DNA of 54,773 bases from Streptomyces sp. YIM 98790 (GTDB lineage: Bacteria; Actinomycetota; Actinomycetes; Streptomycetales; Streptomycetaceae). This document shows, in pieces, positions 1 through 7,961 of this stretch (the first letter of the stretch is position 1; each line of letters starts with the position of its first letter). The stretch spans positions 1 to 54,773 of the forward strand of contig NZ_WTLH01000016.1 of the NCBI RefSeq assembly GCF_011421595.1. Direction: 5' to 3'. The notes under the pieces are model-generated. The model was not told the origin of the DNA, made no database searches, and saw only the letters and a program-made list of their open reading frames with translations. The translations under genes were made by a program, and so were the position numbers.

Positions 1-1429
1 GGGCGCCTGCGCCGATCTGGAGGGCGGCCGGGGCGGGGGCGCCGCAGCAGCCGCCCCCGGCTGCGGCGCTGTCCTGGGCGGCGCCGGGCTCGTCGAAGAG
101 GCCCGCGCCGCCGCAGACCCCGGTCTCCGGGAGGGTCAGCTCGACGCGCTCGGCGGCCTCGCGGTCGCCGGCCAGTGCGGCGGCCAGGGAGCGGACCTGC
201 TCGTAGCCGGTCAGGGCCAGGAAGGTGGGGGCGCGGCCGTAGGACTTCATCCCGGCGAGGTAGACGCCCTCGTCCGGGTGGGAGAGCTCCTTGACGCCGT
301 GCGGGTAGACGGTGCCGCAGGAGTGGACGTTGGGGTCGATCAGCGGTGCCAGGGCCACCGGGGCCTGGAGGCGTTCGTCCAGGCCGAGGCGGACCTCGGA
401 GAGGAAGGTGAGATCGGGGCGGAAGCCGGTCAGGACGACGATCTCGTCCAGCGGTTCGGTGCGGCGGCCGTCCTCGGCGAGCAGGACCAGGCGGCCGTCC
501 TCGGCGCGTTCCACGGCGGCTGTGCGGAAGCCGGTGACGGCGCTGGCGTGGCCGTCCTCCACGGCCGCCTTGGCGCGCAGGCCCAGCGCGCCGCGCGCGG
601 GCAGCTGGTCGGCCTCGCCGCCGCCGTAGGTCCCCGCGCCGAGGCCGCGCCGCAGAATCCACCGGGTGTGGGTGCCGGGGACGTCCCTGGCCAGTTCGGC
701 GAGCAGGGCCAGGGCGGTGAAGGCGGAGGCGCCGGAGCCGACCACGGCGGTGCGGCGCCCGGCGTAGCGGGCGCGGGTGGCCGGGTCGGTGAGGTCCGGG
801 ACGCGGTAGGAGATGCGGTCGGCGGCGGCGCGCTCGCCGAGGGCGGGGAGGCCGTTGCCGCCCAGCGGGGCGGGCGTGGTCCAGGTGCCGGAGGCGTCGA
901 TGACGGCGCGGGCGGTCAGGCGTTCCTCGGTGCCGTCGGCGGTGGTGAGGTGGACGGTGAAGGGCTGCTGCTCGCGGTCGGCGTCCACGATCCGGTCCCG
1001 GCCGGTGCGTGCGACGCCGGTGACGGTGGCGCCGTAGCGCACCCGCGCGCCGAGGGCGTCGGCCAGCGGCTGGAGGTAGCGCTCGGCCCACTCGCCGCCG
1101 GTGGGGTAGGCGGCGGCGTCCGGCCGGACCCAGCCGGTGGGGGCGAGGAGCTTCTCGGCGGCCGGGTCGGTCACCTCCGGCCACGGGGAGAACAGCCGGA
1201 TGTGCGACCACTCGCGCACCGCCGTCCCGGCGTGCGGGCCGGCCTCCAGCACCAGCGGTTCCAGGCCGCGCTCGACCAGGCGCGCGGCGGCGGCCAGACC
1301 GACGGGCCCGGCTCCGATCACCACCACGGGCAGCTCTCCGGGATCGGCGGCAGTGGCGGCGGCGTCGGTGGCCTCGGTGGCGTCGGCGTTCTCGGTGGCC
1401 TGGGTGTTCACGGCTGCTCCCTGCTGCAT
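1..1429 (-). CDS. FAD/NAD(P)-dependent flavoprotein monooxygenase-like oxidoreductase (3' end cut by window)
   Basis: Two dinucleotide-binding folds are visible. The FAD motif VVVIGAGPVGLAAAARL has its glycines at about residues 39, 41 and 44, and a second Rossmann motif, VVGSGASAFTALALL, lies mid-protein. This is the layout of class B-type flavin monooxygenases and ArsO-like flavoproteins that use FAD and NADPH. The frame is open to base 1 with no stop, so the C-terminus is missing. Its last visible part carries a GGGCCG cysteine pair. The start ATG at 1429 is chosen because the Ala/Thr-rich N-terminus begins there; a GTG six codons later (AVNTQ) is an alternative. Proteins of this kind often sit in actinomycete arsenic loci, and the dyad upstream would fit an ArsR-family repressor. 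No arsenic gene is visible, so substrate and role are open. Confidence 0.7.
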   Translation of the reverse strand, partial: MQQGAAVNTQATENADATEATDAAATAADPGELPVVVIGAGPVGLAAAARLVERGLEPLVLEAGPHAGTAVREWSHIRLFSPWPEVTDPAAEKLLAPTGWVRPDAAAYPTGGEWAERYLQPLADALGARVRYGATVTGVARTGRDRIVDADREQQPFTVHLTTADGTEERLTARAVIDASGTWTTPAPLGGNGLPALGERAAADRISYRVPDLTDPATRARYAGRRTAVVGSGASAFTALALLAELARDVPGTHTRWILRRGLGAGTYGGGEADQLPARGALGLRAKAAVEDGHASAVTGFRTAAVERAEDGRLVLLAEDGRRTEPLDEIVVLTGFRPDLTFLSEVRLGLDERLQAPVALAPLIDPNVHSCGTVYPHGVKELSHPDEGVYLAGMKSYGRAPTFLALTGYEQVRSLAAALAGDREAAERVELTLPETGVCGGAGLFDEPGAAQDSAAAGGGCCGAPAPAALQIGAGA

Positions 1430-1468
1430 CGGTGACTGCTTCGACGGACGTCGATGCAAGCGCCAGCA

Positions 1469-1492
1469 TGACATCTGGATCGATGGACGTCA
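1469..1492. promoter_or_regulatory. 24-bp inverted repeat in the promoter of the flavoprotein gene
   Basis: The arms are TGACATC and GACGTCA separated by 10 bp, with one arm mismatch. A leftward -35-like TTGACG (1493-1488) overlaps the right end, and a weak CATGCT lies 17 bp further on. Further GACGTC- and GACATC-like words occur on both sides (1444-1455, 1497-1507). The placement fits a repressor of the ArsR/SmtB size class; the regulator itself is not in the window. Confidence 0.4.
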
Positions 1493-1697
1493 ACATAGAC
1501 ATCCGTCTCATCAGATGCGGCGGGGAGTGCACCGAGGCGTCGGCGCCGGACGCGACCCGGCACCGGCAAGGGGAATCGCTCCCCTGCATTGCTCGTACTG
1601 CTGATGGCCCGTCACTCCGCCGGGCGGCCCGCCGGTGCCCGGGCGGGCCCCGCCCCGCGGCACACCGCGAGAGGGGGCCCGCCCCGCACGGGCACGG

Positions 1698-1868
1698 TCA
1701 GTCCTCCGGCCTCAGCAAGCCGCGCCGGTAGGCGGGGACGAGAGAGCGGGGGACGCGGAAGGTACGGCCGTCGACGGTGACGGTCACCAGCTGCGGCGCG
1801 GCGGCCTTCCACCGGGCCCGCCGGTGGCGGGTGTTGCTGCGGGACATCTTGCGCTTGGGCACGGCCAT
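1698..1868 (-). CDS. rpmF: 50S ribosomal protein L32, zinc-free paralogue
   Basis: A 56-residue protein starting [20 protein letters not shown], the diagnostic N-terminus of bacterial L32. The usual C-terminal zinc ribbon (two CxxC pairs) is absent and there is no cysteine at all, so it is the C-minus form made when zinc is scarce. It is the last gene of the leftward set rpmG-rpmE2-COG0523-rpmF, 27 bp after the COG0523 gene, with GGAGGAG just upstream of the ATG. Together with the Zur-like box at the head of the unit this supports zinc-dependent repression (inference from the known Zur regulon of Streptomyces). Confidence 0.9.
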   Translation of the reverse strand: MAVPKRKMSRSNTRHRRARWKAAAPQLVTVTVDGRTFRVPRSLVPAYRRGLLRPED

Positions 1869-1895
1869 GGACTGCTCCTCCTGGGGGCTGTGGGG

Positions 1896-3062
1896 TCAGG
1901 ATCGGGTGGCGGGGTCGAGCCAGGTGTCGAAGACGGCGGGCAGCCGTCGCCAGGCGTCCGGGCCGGCGGCGTGCTCCTCGGGAGTCAGCAGGCAGGAGTC
2001 CAGCAGGGCGGCCAGGCCGCCGCGGTCCAGGCCGGGACCGGTGAAGACCAGGTGCTGGCCGCGGTCGCCGTGCACCGGGTCCCAGTCCAGGGCGGCGGCG
2101 ATCCGCCGCTCCGGCGGGACGAGGTCCCAGGCGCCTTCCGGGAGCGCCGCCAGCCAGGGGCCGGCGCTCTCCACGCACAGCGCGCCCCCGGCGGCGTCCC
2201 AGGACAGCAGGACGTCGGGGCGGTCGGCCAGCCAGAACCGGCCCCGGCTGCGCACGGCCGCGCAGGCGATCTCCTCCAGGGCCCGGTGCAGCCGTTCGGG
2301 GTGGAAGGGGCGGCCGGCCCGCCACACCAGGGTGGCCACGCCCGCCTCCTCGGCGGGCTGCGGCAGCCGCGCGCAGGCCGGATGCTGCGCGGCGGCCGCC
2401 GCCTCCGGATCGAAGCCGGCGAAGGCCAGCCCGGTCAGCGCGGCGGAGTCGGCGGTGACCTGACGCGCGGTCGGGTGCAGCTGCCACAGCAGCGCGAGAT
2501 CCTCCGGCCCGGCGGGCTCGCCGCCCTCGGCGACGGCCAGCACCGGCGGGTACTCCAGCTGGCGGGCGAAGGTGTCGGCCACCACCCGGTGGTCGCCGGG
2601 AGCCACCGCCAGCCCGGCCGCCGCCAGATCGTCACCGTTGGCCAGGCACGGCAGCACCAGCGCCGGGTCGACGGCGGTGACCACACCGCTCAGCCGCACC
2701 GCCTCGCCGCACCGGCCGGCGATCAGCTCGGCGATGCCGCGCGGCTCCACCGACTCCCACAGCTCGACCACCGCCAGGCCGTACCGCCCGGCCGCGGACA
2801 GGCTCCGGAGCAGTCCGGGCAGGTCCTCGCGGAGCGCGCAGCAGCCGCAGTCCTCCACCGGCGGCAGCACGGCGGACTCCACCTCCCCCACCGCGTCGCC
2901 GAGGACGCGGCGGACCGGGCCGCCCTCCGCGGCCCGTGACAGGTCGTGGTGCACCGCCAGCGAGCCGGGCACGGTGCGCAGCAGGTGCCCGACGGCCGCG
3001 GCGCGGGCCTCGGCGTGCATGCCGGCGACCAGCACCACGGGCAGCGCGGGGCGCCCGGTCAC
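1896..3062 (-). CDS. COG0523/CobW-family zinc metallochaperone-like protein with degenerate P-loop
   Basis: A 388-residue member of the COG0523 (CobW, YciC, ZNG1) family. It has the metal-binding CxCC signature ([10 protein letters not shown], Cys72, Cys74, Cys75) and a C-terminal CobW_C domain ([11 protein letters not shown] and LLTPEE near the end). These proteins are G3E GTPases that deliver zinc or act in zinc homeostasis. The N-terminal Walker A region, where family members have GxxGxGKT, reads [20 protein letters not shown]: the GKT lysine is missing, so GTP hydrolysis is doubtful. The GTG start at 3062 overlaps the rpmE2 stop by 4 bp (GTGA), which implies translational coupling. It sits in the Zur-type island and is probably derepressed at low zinc. 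Confidence 0.85.
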   Translation of the reverse strand: MTGRPALPVVLVAGMHAEARAAAVGHLLRTVPGSLAVHHDLSRAAEGGPVRRVLGDAVGEVESAVLPPVEDCGCCALREDLPGLLRSLSAAGRYGLAVVELWESVEPRGIAELIAGRCGEAVRLSGVVTAVDPALVLPCLANGDDLAAAGLAVAPGDHRVVADTFARQLEYPPVLAVAEGGEPAGPEDLALLWQLHPTARQVTADSAALTGLAFAGFDPEAAAAAQHPACARLPQPAEEAGVATLVWRAGRPFHPERLHRALEEIACAAVRSRGRFWLADRPDVLLSWDAAGGALCVESAGPWLAALPEGAWDLVPPERRIAAALDWDPVHGDRGQHLVFTGPGLDRGGLAALLDSCLLTPEEHAAGPDAWRRLPAVFDTWLDPATRS

Positions 3063-3340
3063 CGGGCCGCCTCCCCGCCGCCGTCCCTGCCGCCGTCCCT
3101 GCCGCCGTAGCGCTGCCGGAACCGCTCCACCCGGCCGGCGGTGTCCAGCACCCGGGCCCGGCCGGTGTAGAAGGGGTGGCTCGCGGAGGAGATCTCCACA
3201 TCGACGAGCGGATAGGTGTTGCCGTCCTCCCACTCGATGGTCCGGTCGCTGGTGGCGGTGGAGCGGGTGAGGAAGGCGAATCCGGCGGCGCGGTCGCGGA
3301 AGACGACCGGGCCGTACGGCGGATGGATACCTGGCTTCAT
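3059..3340 (-). CDS. rpmE2: 50S ribosomal protein L31 type B, zinc-free
   Basis: A 93-residue L31 of the B type. It begins [16 protein letters not shown] and contains [23 protein letters not shown], the conserved L31 C-terminal block. The CxxC pair of the zinc-binding A type is absent. Type B L31 replaces the zinc form in ribosomes under zinc limitation and frees stored zinc. The tail is Gly/Arg-rich ([10 protein letters not shown]). It lies 66 bp downstream of rpmG and overlaps the COG0523 gene by 4 bp. Confidence 0.95.
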   Translation of the reverse strand: MKPGIHPPYGPVVFRDRAAGFAFLTRSTATSDRTIEWEDGNTYPLVDVEISSASHPFYTGRARVLDTAGRVERFRQRYGGRDGGRDGGGEAAR

Positions 3341-3406
3341 GACGTCGTGGTCCTTGCTCTGGGTCCGGGGCTGCGGGGCGGCGGGGCTGCGGGGCGGCCG
3401 GAGGGG

Positions 3407-3571
3407 TCAGCGCTCTTCGCGGAAGTCGACATGACGCCGCACCACCGGGTCGTACTTGCGCAGCACCATGCGGTCGGGGTCGTTACGGCGGTTCTTGCGG
3501 GTGACGTAGGTGTAGCCGGTGCCCGCGGTGGAGCGGAGCTTGATGACCGGGCGGAGTTCACTGCGTGCCAT
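3407..3571 (-). CDS. rpmG: 50S ribosomal protein L33, zinc-free paralogue
   Basis: A 54-residue protein beginning [20 protein letters not shown] with the typical [16 protein letters not shown] segment of L33. The two CxxC motifs of zinc-binding L33 are replaced and no cysteine is present. It is the first gene of the leftward zinc-sparing unit. The ATG lies seven bases after a TATGCT -10 element, so the mRNA is probably leaderless. The Zur-like box immediately precedes that element. Confidence 0.93.
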   Translation of the reverse strand: MARSELRPVIKLRSTAGTGYTYVTRKNRRNDPDRMVLRKYDPVVRRHVDFREER

Positions 3572-3578
3572 GCGAGGT

Positions 3579-3584
3579 AGCATA
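3579..3584 (-). promoter_or_regulatory. -10 element of rpmG, likely leaderless transcript
   Basis: TATGCT on the minus strand ends seven bases before the A of the rpmG ATG, putting the expected transcription start at or within one base of the start codon. No Shine-Dalgarno can fit. The Zur-like box directly abuts it on the upstream side, so bound repressor would cover the spacer and -35 region. Confidence 0.6.
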
Positions 3585-3599
3585 CGACAACGATTTTCA
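3585..3599. promoter_or_regulatory. Zur-like operator in the divergent rpmG/rpmB promoter region
   Basis: The sequence CGACAACGATTTTCA (reverse complement TGAAAATCGTTGTCG) matches most positions of the actinobacterial Zur box, an AT-rich TGAAAATnATTTTCA-type palindrome, and is the only AT-rich island in the 89-bp intergenic region. All genes diverging from it encode zinc-free ribosomal proteins or a zinc chaperone. This matches the known Zur regulons of Streptomyces and Mycobacterium. Confidence 0.75.
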
Positions 3600-3660
3600 T
3601 TAGCGTGAGGCTCCCGCGCTTCGCGGCGGCCGCGCAGACGTTCCCGGAGGTAACGCCACC

Positions 3661-3897
3661 TTGTCCGCCCGCTGCCAGCTGACCGGCACCCAGCCGGGCT
3701 TCGGCAACCGCATCTCGCACTCCCACCGGCGCACCCGGCGCCGGTTCGACCCCAACATCCAGCGCAAGCGCTACTGGCTGCCCAGCGAGAACCGCTGGAT
3801 CCGCCTCACCCTCAGCGCCCGCGGCATCAAGACCGTGGACGTCATCGGCATCGAGGCCGCCGTCGCCCGCATCCGCGCCCGCGGGGAGAAGATCTGA
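3661..3897 (+). CDS. rpmB: 50S ribosomal protein L28, zinc-free paralogue
   Basis: A 78-residue L28: [20 protein letters not shown], then [16 protein letters not shown] and [21 protein letters not shown], all conserved in L28. Only one cysteine is present, so the four-cysteine zinc site of the C-plus form is lost. The start is TTG at 3661, supported by GGAGGT at 3646-3651. The stop overlaps the rpsN ATG (TGATG), so the two are translationally coupled. It is transcribed away from the shared Zur-like box. Confidence 0.93.
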   Translation: MSARCQLTGTQPGFGNRISHSHRRTRRRFDPNIQRKRYWLPSENRWIRLTLSARGIKTVDVIGIEAAVARIRARGEKI

Positions 3898-4202
3898 TGG
3901 CCAAGAAGAGCAAGATCGCCAAGAACGAGCAGCGCCGCGCGATCGTCGCCCGCTACGCCGCCCGCCGCGCCGAACTGAAGGAGATCATCCGCCGCCCGGA
4001 CACCCCGCCCGAGGCACGCGAGGCCGCACAGCGCGAACTGCGCCGCCAGCCGCGCGACGCCAGCGCCACCCGGCTGCGCAACCGGGACAGCACCGACGGC
4101 CGCCCCCGCGGCCACCTGCGCAAGTTCGGTCTCTCCCGGGTGAGCTTCCGCCACCAGGCCCACGCCGGCCACCTGCCGGGCGTCACCAAGTCCTCCTGGT
4201 GA
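3897..4202 (+). CDS. rpsN: 30S ribosomal protein S14, zinc-free paralogue
   Basis: A 101-residue long-form S14 beginning [21 protein letters not shown] and ending with the conserved [29 protein letters not shown] block. The zinc-binding form is about 61 residues with CxxC pairs; this form has no cysteine. It is the second gene of the rightward Zur-type pair, one base overlapping rpmB, and is followed by a GC-rich hairpin. Confidence 0.95.
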   Translation: MAKKSKIAKNEQRRAIVARYAARRAELKEIIRRPDTPPEAREAAQRELRRQPRDASATRLRNRDSTDGRPRGHLRKFGLSRVSFRHQAHAGHLPGVTKSSW

Positions 4203-4207
4203 CCCAC

Positions 4208-4247
4208 GGCCGGGTCGCGGCCCCCGGCCCCGCCCCGCGACCCGGCC
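4208..4247 (+). terminator. Hairpin terminator after rpsN
   Basis: A perfect 13-bp stem (GGCCGGGTCGCGG and its complement) with a 14-base C-rich loop begins 5 bp after the rpsN stop. There is no U-tract, as is common in Streptomyces. Confidence 0.6.
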
Positions 4248-4394
4248 AGCCCCGGCCACCCCCGGCAAGGCCCGGACGAACCGGGCCCGTTCGGCCGGGG
4301 GCGGGCGGGTCGGTAGGCTGCCCGGGGTACGGCCGGTCCGCGTGGGCGGTGACGGCCGGTGGCAGCGATGCGGAGCAGGGGGGATCTGGAGGAC

Positions 4395-5027
4395 ATGGAC
4401 CCGACCCGGGAGCCGGAGGCCGCCGGCGCGCAGCGCCCCGTCTCGTACCGGCTGATCACCCCGCTGGAGTGGTTCCGCATCCCGCTCGCCTCCGAGGAGG
4501 CCCGCAACCGGTCGGTCCGGGTGCTGGTGGACCGGACCTTCCCGAACCGGGACCAGGACACGGTCCGGCGCCGGGAGTTCGCCGAGCTGATCGGCAACCT
4601 CGCCTGGGAATCGGCCGTCAAGGACGGCCTGGAGCTGTATCTGTCGACCCAGGCGGTCCTGGGTGTGCCCGTTCCGGCGGCGCTCGTGGTCACCGTGGAG
4701 GCACCGGACGAGCCCGGCAGCAGCCTCCAGGCGCCGCCCGCCGTGCTGGCCGAGGCGCAGCAGCGCGAGTATCCCGGCGCCGAGGTCGGGGTGGTCTCGC
4801 TGGCGGCCGGGCAGTCGGTGCGGGTCCGCCGCTCCGAAGTCCCCGCGCATGCCGAGGAACTGGGTGCGCCGCAGGGGCGGACGAGTACGCTGCTGACGCA
4901 CATCGTGCCGGTCCCGGACACCGGGGCGCTGCTGGTGCTGTCGTTCAGCACCCCGCTGGAGGAACTGGCGGACGCCCTGGTGGAGGTGTTCGACGCGATC
5001 GCCGGGTCCCTTCGATGGCAGGAGTGA
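4395..5027 (+). CDS. Conserved hypothetical protein at head of WXG-type cassette
   Basis: About 210 residues, soluble, no signal peptide or membrane segment, opening with RPVSYRLITPLEWFRIPL. The C-terminal half (TLLTHIVPVPDTGALLVLSFSTP) resembles the end of the product at 6703-7308 (VVEFTVSWTPL... ADEMAAGL). The two therefore look like members of one family flanking the WXG genes. The start is uncertain: ATG 4395 has GGAGG only 2 bp upstream; ATG 4368 and GTG 4359 are in frame. It is 40 bp upstream of the WXG100-like gene. A chaperone or immunity-like role beside the secreted proteins is a guess from context. Confidence 0.65.
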   Translation: MDPTREPEAAGAQRPVSYRLITPLEWFRIPLASEEARNRSVRVLVDRTFPNRDQDTVRRREFAELIGNLAWESAVKDGLELYLSTQAVLGVPVPAALVVTVEAPDEPGSSLQAPPAVLAEAQQREYPGAEVGVVSLAAGQSVRVRRSEVPAHAEELGAPQGRTSTLLTHIVPVPDTGALLVLSFSTPLEELADALVEVFDAIAGSLRWQE

Positions 5028-5067
5028 GGCCGCACACCACCGGGGAACGTTTCCGAGGAGACACGTC

Positions 5068-5355
5068 TTGAGCGATCACGATCTGTCGATCAGATACCAG
5101 GAGGTGCGCGATCTCGGCCTGGGGCTGGAGATCGTGGCCGGTGAGCTGGAGGCGTCGGAGGACATCGCCGAGGACTACGCCGAGCAGGTGAGCCACGACG
5201 ACCTCGCTGACGCCCTTGAGGAGTTCGCGAGCAACTGGTCCGACAAGCGCACCGAACTCGTGGAGAGCATCCGAGCCGTCGCGTGGATGGCGGAGCTGGC
5301 CGGCGACACCTTCCAGGGCCTGGACCGGGACCTGGCCGACGCCGTGCAGGAATGA
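5068..5355 (+). CDS. WXG100-like small helical protein (ESX-type)
   Basis: A 95-residue acidic, entirely helical protein of WXG100 size. It has a central FASNWSDKR turn (Trp57) where WXG100 proteins carry WxG between two helices, so the glycine is not conserved. Such proteins are secreted by type VII systems, usually as partners of a larger WXG or LXG protein. The start is TTG 5068, with GAGGAG at 5055-5060. The next gene, 18 bp downstream, has a true WVG motif and is the likely partner. No T7SS machinery gene (EccB/C/D, MycP) is in the window. Confidence 0.65.
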   Translation: MSDHDLSIRYQEVRDLGLGLEIVAGELEASEDIAEDYAEQVSHDDLADALEEFASNWSDKRTELVESIRAVAWMAELAGDTFQGLDRDLADAVQE

Positions 5356-5373
5356 CGGGGGACAACAGCCCAC

Positions 5374-6597
5374 ATGCGAGCGAAAGACTGGACGCCCCTC
5401 ACCGAGGACGGCAAGGACCCGGTGCCCGGTGACTGGGAGGCGGTCAAGGACGCCGCCGAGCAGTACGCGGGCATGGCCGACCTGATCCGGCGGTGCAGCG
5501 ACACCCTTGTCGCGGTGGACGAGGACTCCCAGTGCTGGGTGGGCGAGTCGGCCAACGCGTTCCGGGAGCACGCCACCGATCTCGGGGACCGGCTCGGCAA
5601 GGCGCACGGCCGCTACGAGACCACCGCCGAGGCCCTGGACACCTACTGGCCGGTGCTGCGCGACGCGCAGGAGGAGAGCGAGGAACTGCGGCGCCAGGCG
5701 GTGGCGGCGCAGGAGACCATCGACACCTACGGCCCCAAGGCCGAGGAGGCCGAGGACGAGGACTCCGAGTTCCACGACCAGTGCGAGTTCTATCAGGAGC
5801 AGTGCAGCACGGCGGAATCCTGCCTGCAGGGCCTGCGGACCCGGCTGGGAGAGATCGTCGCCGAGAAGAACGCGGCGGCCGCGGCGGCCGCCGAGGACAT
5901 CCGCGACTTCATCAAGAACGACGGCCTGAAGAACAAGGGCGGCTTCTGGCAGGGGCTCCAGGACGTCCTCGGCACCATCGGCACCGTCGCCGGGAAGATC
6001 GCCGGCTACGCGGGCATGGCGGCACTCGTGCTGGGATGGGTGCCCATCCTCGGCCAGGCCCTGGCGCTCATCGCCATCGTCGGAACCGCGCTGTCGCTGG
6101 TCGGGAACCTGGTCAACGGGAACTGGAAGGGCGTGGCCCTCGACACCCTGGGCCTGCTCGCCCCCGGCATCGGGCGCGCGGTCGGGAAGCTGGCGACCGC
6201 CGCCGGCAAAATGAACAAGCTGAAGGGCTACAGCACCGTCCTGCAGCGGGGCAAGGGGTCGCTCAACCGGGCCACCCGCACCCGCAACGCGCAGGAGGCG
6301 ATGGGCGCCACCAAGACCCAGCTGCGCAACAGCGCCACCCAGGCCCGCACCGCGTCCCCGAACAGCCTGTCCAGCTTCGGCCGGGAGACCTTCGAGGGTG
6401 TGCGGGACCAGTTCCTGTTCCGGGGCGGCGGCCCGACGCCCGGCGGCGTCATGGAGCGCGCCGGCGACATCGCGCCGCTGGTGCGCAGCGGCCAGTGGGG
6501 GCTCGCCGCCTCCACCACCGCCGCGCACACCGGCTACGCTGCGGTCAACGCGGGCGGGGCGGTGATCGCGGCCAACTCGGTCTACGACTTCATCTGA
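5374..6597 (+). CDS. Putative type VII-secreted protein with N-terminal WXG domain and hydrophobic core
   Basis: 407 residues. Residues 20-130 form a WXG-like helical hairpin with CWVGESANAFREHA (Trp55-Gly57), followed by a long acidic coiled-coil (about 95-175) ending in a poly-Ala run. Residues 195-275 are hydrophobic with two to three possible membrane helices (MAALVLGWVPILGQALALIAIVGTALSLVGNL). The C-terminal 130 residues are basic, then Gly/Ala-rich, with no toxin fold I recognise. The layout matches the Streptomyces family annotated as putative T7SS-secreted protein. It follows the WXG100-like gene directly and likely pairs with it; the next gene, 105 bp on, may supply an accessory protein. 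Confidence 0.65.
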   Translation: MRAKDWTPLTEDGKDPVPGDWEAVKDAAEQYAGMADLIRRCSDTLVAVDEDSQCWVGESANAFREHATDLGDRLGKAHGRYETTAEALDTYWPVLRDAQEESEELRRQAVAAQETIDTYGPKAEEAEDEDSEFHDQCEFYQEQCSTAESCLQGLRTRLGEIVAEKNAAAAAAAEDIRDFIKNDGLKNKGGFWQGLQDVLGTIGTVAGKIAGYAGMAALVLGWVPILGQALALIAIVGTALSLVGNLVNGNWKGVALDTLGLLAPGIGRAVGKLATAAGKMNKLKGYSTVLQRGKGSLNRATRTRNAQEAMGATKTQLRNSATQARTASPNSLSSFGRETFEGVRDQFLFRGGGPTPGGVMERAGDIAPLVRSGQWGLAASTTAAHTGYAAVNAGGAVIAANSVYDFI

Positions 6598-6702
6598 TCC
6601 GCCGGACCCGCAGCCGGGCGGCAGCCGGGACGGGCGGGATGACCGGGACGGGCGGGACGGCCGGGAGGCGGCCACCGGAACCGGAGAAGGGAGCGAGGGC
6701 AC

Positions 6703-7308
6703 GTGCACAGGTACACGGGGGGATTCCCCTTCGAGGAACCGGAGTGGGTGCAGCTCGTCGTCTCCGATCCCGAGGGCGCGGAGCGGGCCGCGCAGCAGAT
6801 CGCGGACCGGGGCGGCGAGGAGGACCCGCAGTACGCGGAGGCGGTCTACCCGGAGCTGCGCACGGTGCAGGAGCGGGCGGCCGAACGGGGTGCCGCACCG
6901 GTGGCCGTCTATGTGCCCGACGTGCGCCCGGCCGCCCCGCCGCTGGTGCCGGCCACCGCGTTCATGATGCTGCAGGAGCCGCCCGAGGCGGGGCGCACCC
7001 TTGACGCGCTGTCGGCGCTGGCCCGCGAACCGCGCGGCTACCGGCTCCAGGAACCCGAGGTGCGGACGGTGGAGCTGCCGCTGGGCCCGGCCTGCCGGGT
7101 GCGGGAACTCGCCTACGACGGGGAGACCGCGGACGGCCGCGAAGTGCTGGTGGAGTACCTCACGCACCATGTGCTGTCCCCCGTCTTCCCCGAGGGCGTG
7201 GTCGAATTCACGGTGAGCTGGACGCCGCTGGCGCTCGGCCCGGCCATGCTGGAGACGGCCGACGAGATGGCGGCCGGTCTGACGCTGTCGGCCGGCCGGG
7301 ACGGCTGA
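6703..7308 (+). CDS. Conserved hypothetical protein of the WXG cassette
   Basis: 201 residues, soluble, no signal peptide. The C-terminal region (EVLVEYLTHHVLSPVFPEGVVEF, then a final helix ADEMAAGLTLS) parallels the first gene of the cassette, suggesting paralogy. The GTG start at 6703 follows GGAG at 6684-6687 and a GAGGG stretch. It lies between the WXG protein and a small membrane protein, all on one strand with gaps near 105 bp. Function is unknown; a dedicated chaperone or immunity factor is possible but unsupported. Confidence 0.65.
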   Translation: MHRYTGGFPFEEPEWVQLVVSDPEGAERAAQQIADRGGEEDPQYAEAVYPELRTVQERAAERGAAPVAVYVPDVRPAAPPLVPATAFMMLQEPPEAGRTLDALSALAREPRGYRLQEPEVRTVELPLGPACRVRELAYDGETADGREVLVEYLTHHVLSPVFPEGVVEFTVSWTPLALGPAMLETADEMAAGLTLSAGRDG

Positions 7309-7416
7309 GAAGGCTGTGAACGCTGTGCAGGCTGCGACGGCCGGGACCGCCCGGGACGGCCGGGAGCGCCCGGAGAGCCGGGGACCACGGCCGGCACCGA
7401 GGAACGGAGAGGGAAC

Positions 7417-7932
7417 GTGTCGCTGACCGAGGCCGAACAGCGCAGGGCCGCGGCCCTGGGCACCGCAGTCGCCGTCCCCGCCCTCACCGGCGCCGTGCTG
7501 CTCACCCTGGGCCTGGGGGAACGGCTGACCTCCTGGGCCCGGGACTGGCCGGGCGGCGCGGCCGGATTCACCGTCACCCTTGCGCTGGCCTCGGCGGTGT
7601 CGCTGCTGGTGCTGGCCGCGACCTGCCTGATGTACGCCTGGCCGGAGCGGACCCCGGACCGCCTGCGGCTGCCGGCCCGGGCCCGTACCGTGTGCGCGGT
7701 CCTGGCCGGCCTGGTCGCGTGCTTCGCCTCGGTGCCCCTGGCGATGACGCTGCGCCGGCCGGGAGCCCGTGAACTGGGCTGCGATCCGAACGAGCTGTTC
7801 TGCTACCTCCACACCGAGGAGCCGGGGGCCATGCCGGTGTGGATCGGCGTCTTCCTCACCGTCTGTCTCCTGGGTTCCCTCGGCCTCTACTTCCTCCTCG
7901 CCCGGCCGCGCGCCGCCGCCCGCCTGCGGTGA
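7417..7932 (+). CDS. Four-helix integral membrane protein
   Basis: 171 residues with four hydrophobic segments at roughly residues 15-35, 48-70, 87-108 and 139-163. A short extracytoplasmic loop holds two cysteines (GCDPNELFCYLH, before helix 4) that could form a disulphide. The GTG start follows GGAGAGGG. I do not recognise the family. Its position at the end of the WXG cassette suggests a membrane component or an immunity protein. Confidence 0.65.
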   Translation: MSLTEAEQRRAAALGTAVAVPALTGAVLLTLGLGERLTSWARDWPGGAAGFTVTLALASAVSLLVLAATCLMYAWPERTPDRLRLPARARTVCAVLAGLVACFASVPLAMTLRRPGARELGCDPNELFCYLHTEEPGAMPVWIGVFLTVCLLGSLGLYFLLARPRAAARLR

Positions 7933-7961
7933 CCTGCCGCCCGCCCCGGCGGCGGCGTGCG

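Noticed and set aside
4395..7932. A complete type VII secretion system
   Set aside because: No EccB, EccC, EccD, EccE or mycosin gene is visible; only substrate-like and accessory genes.
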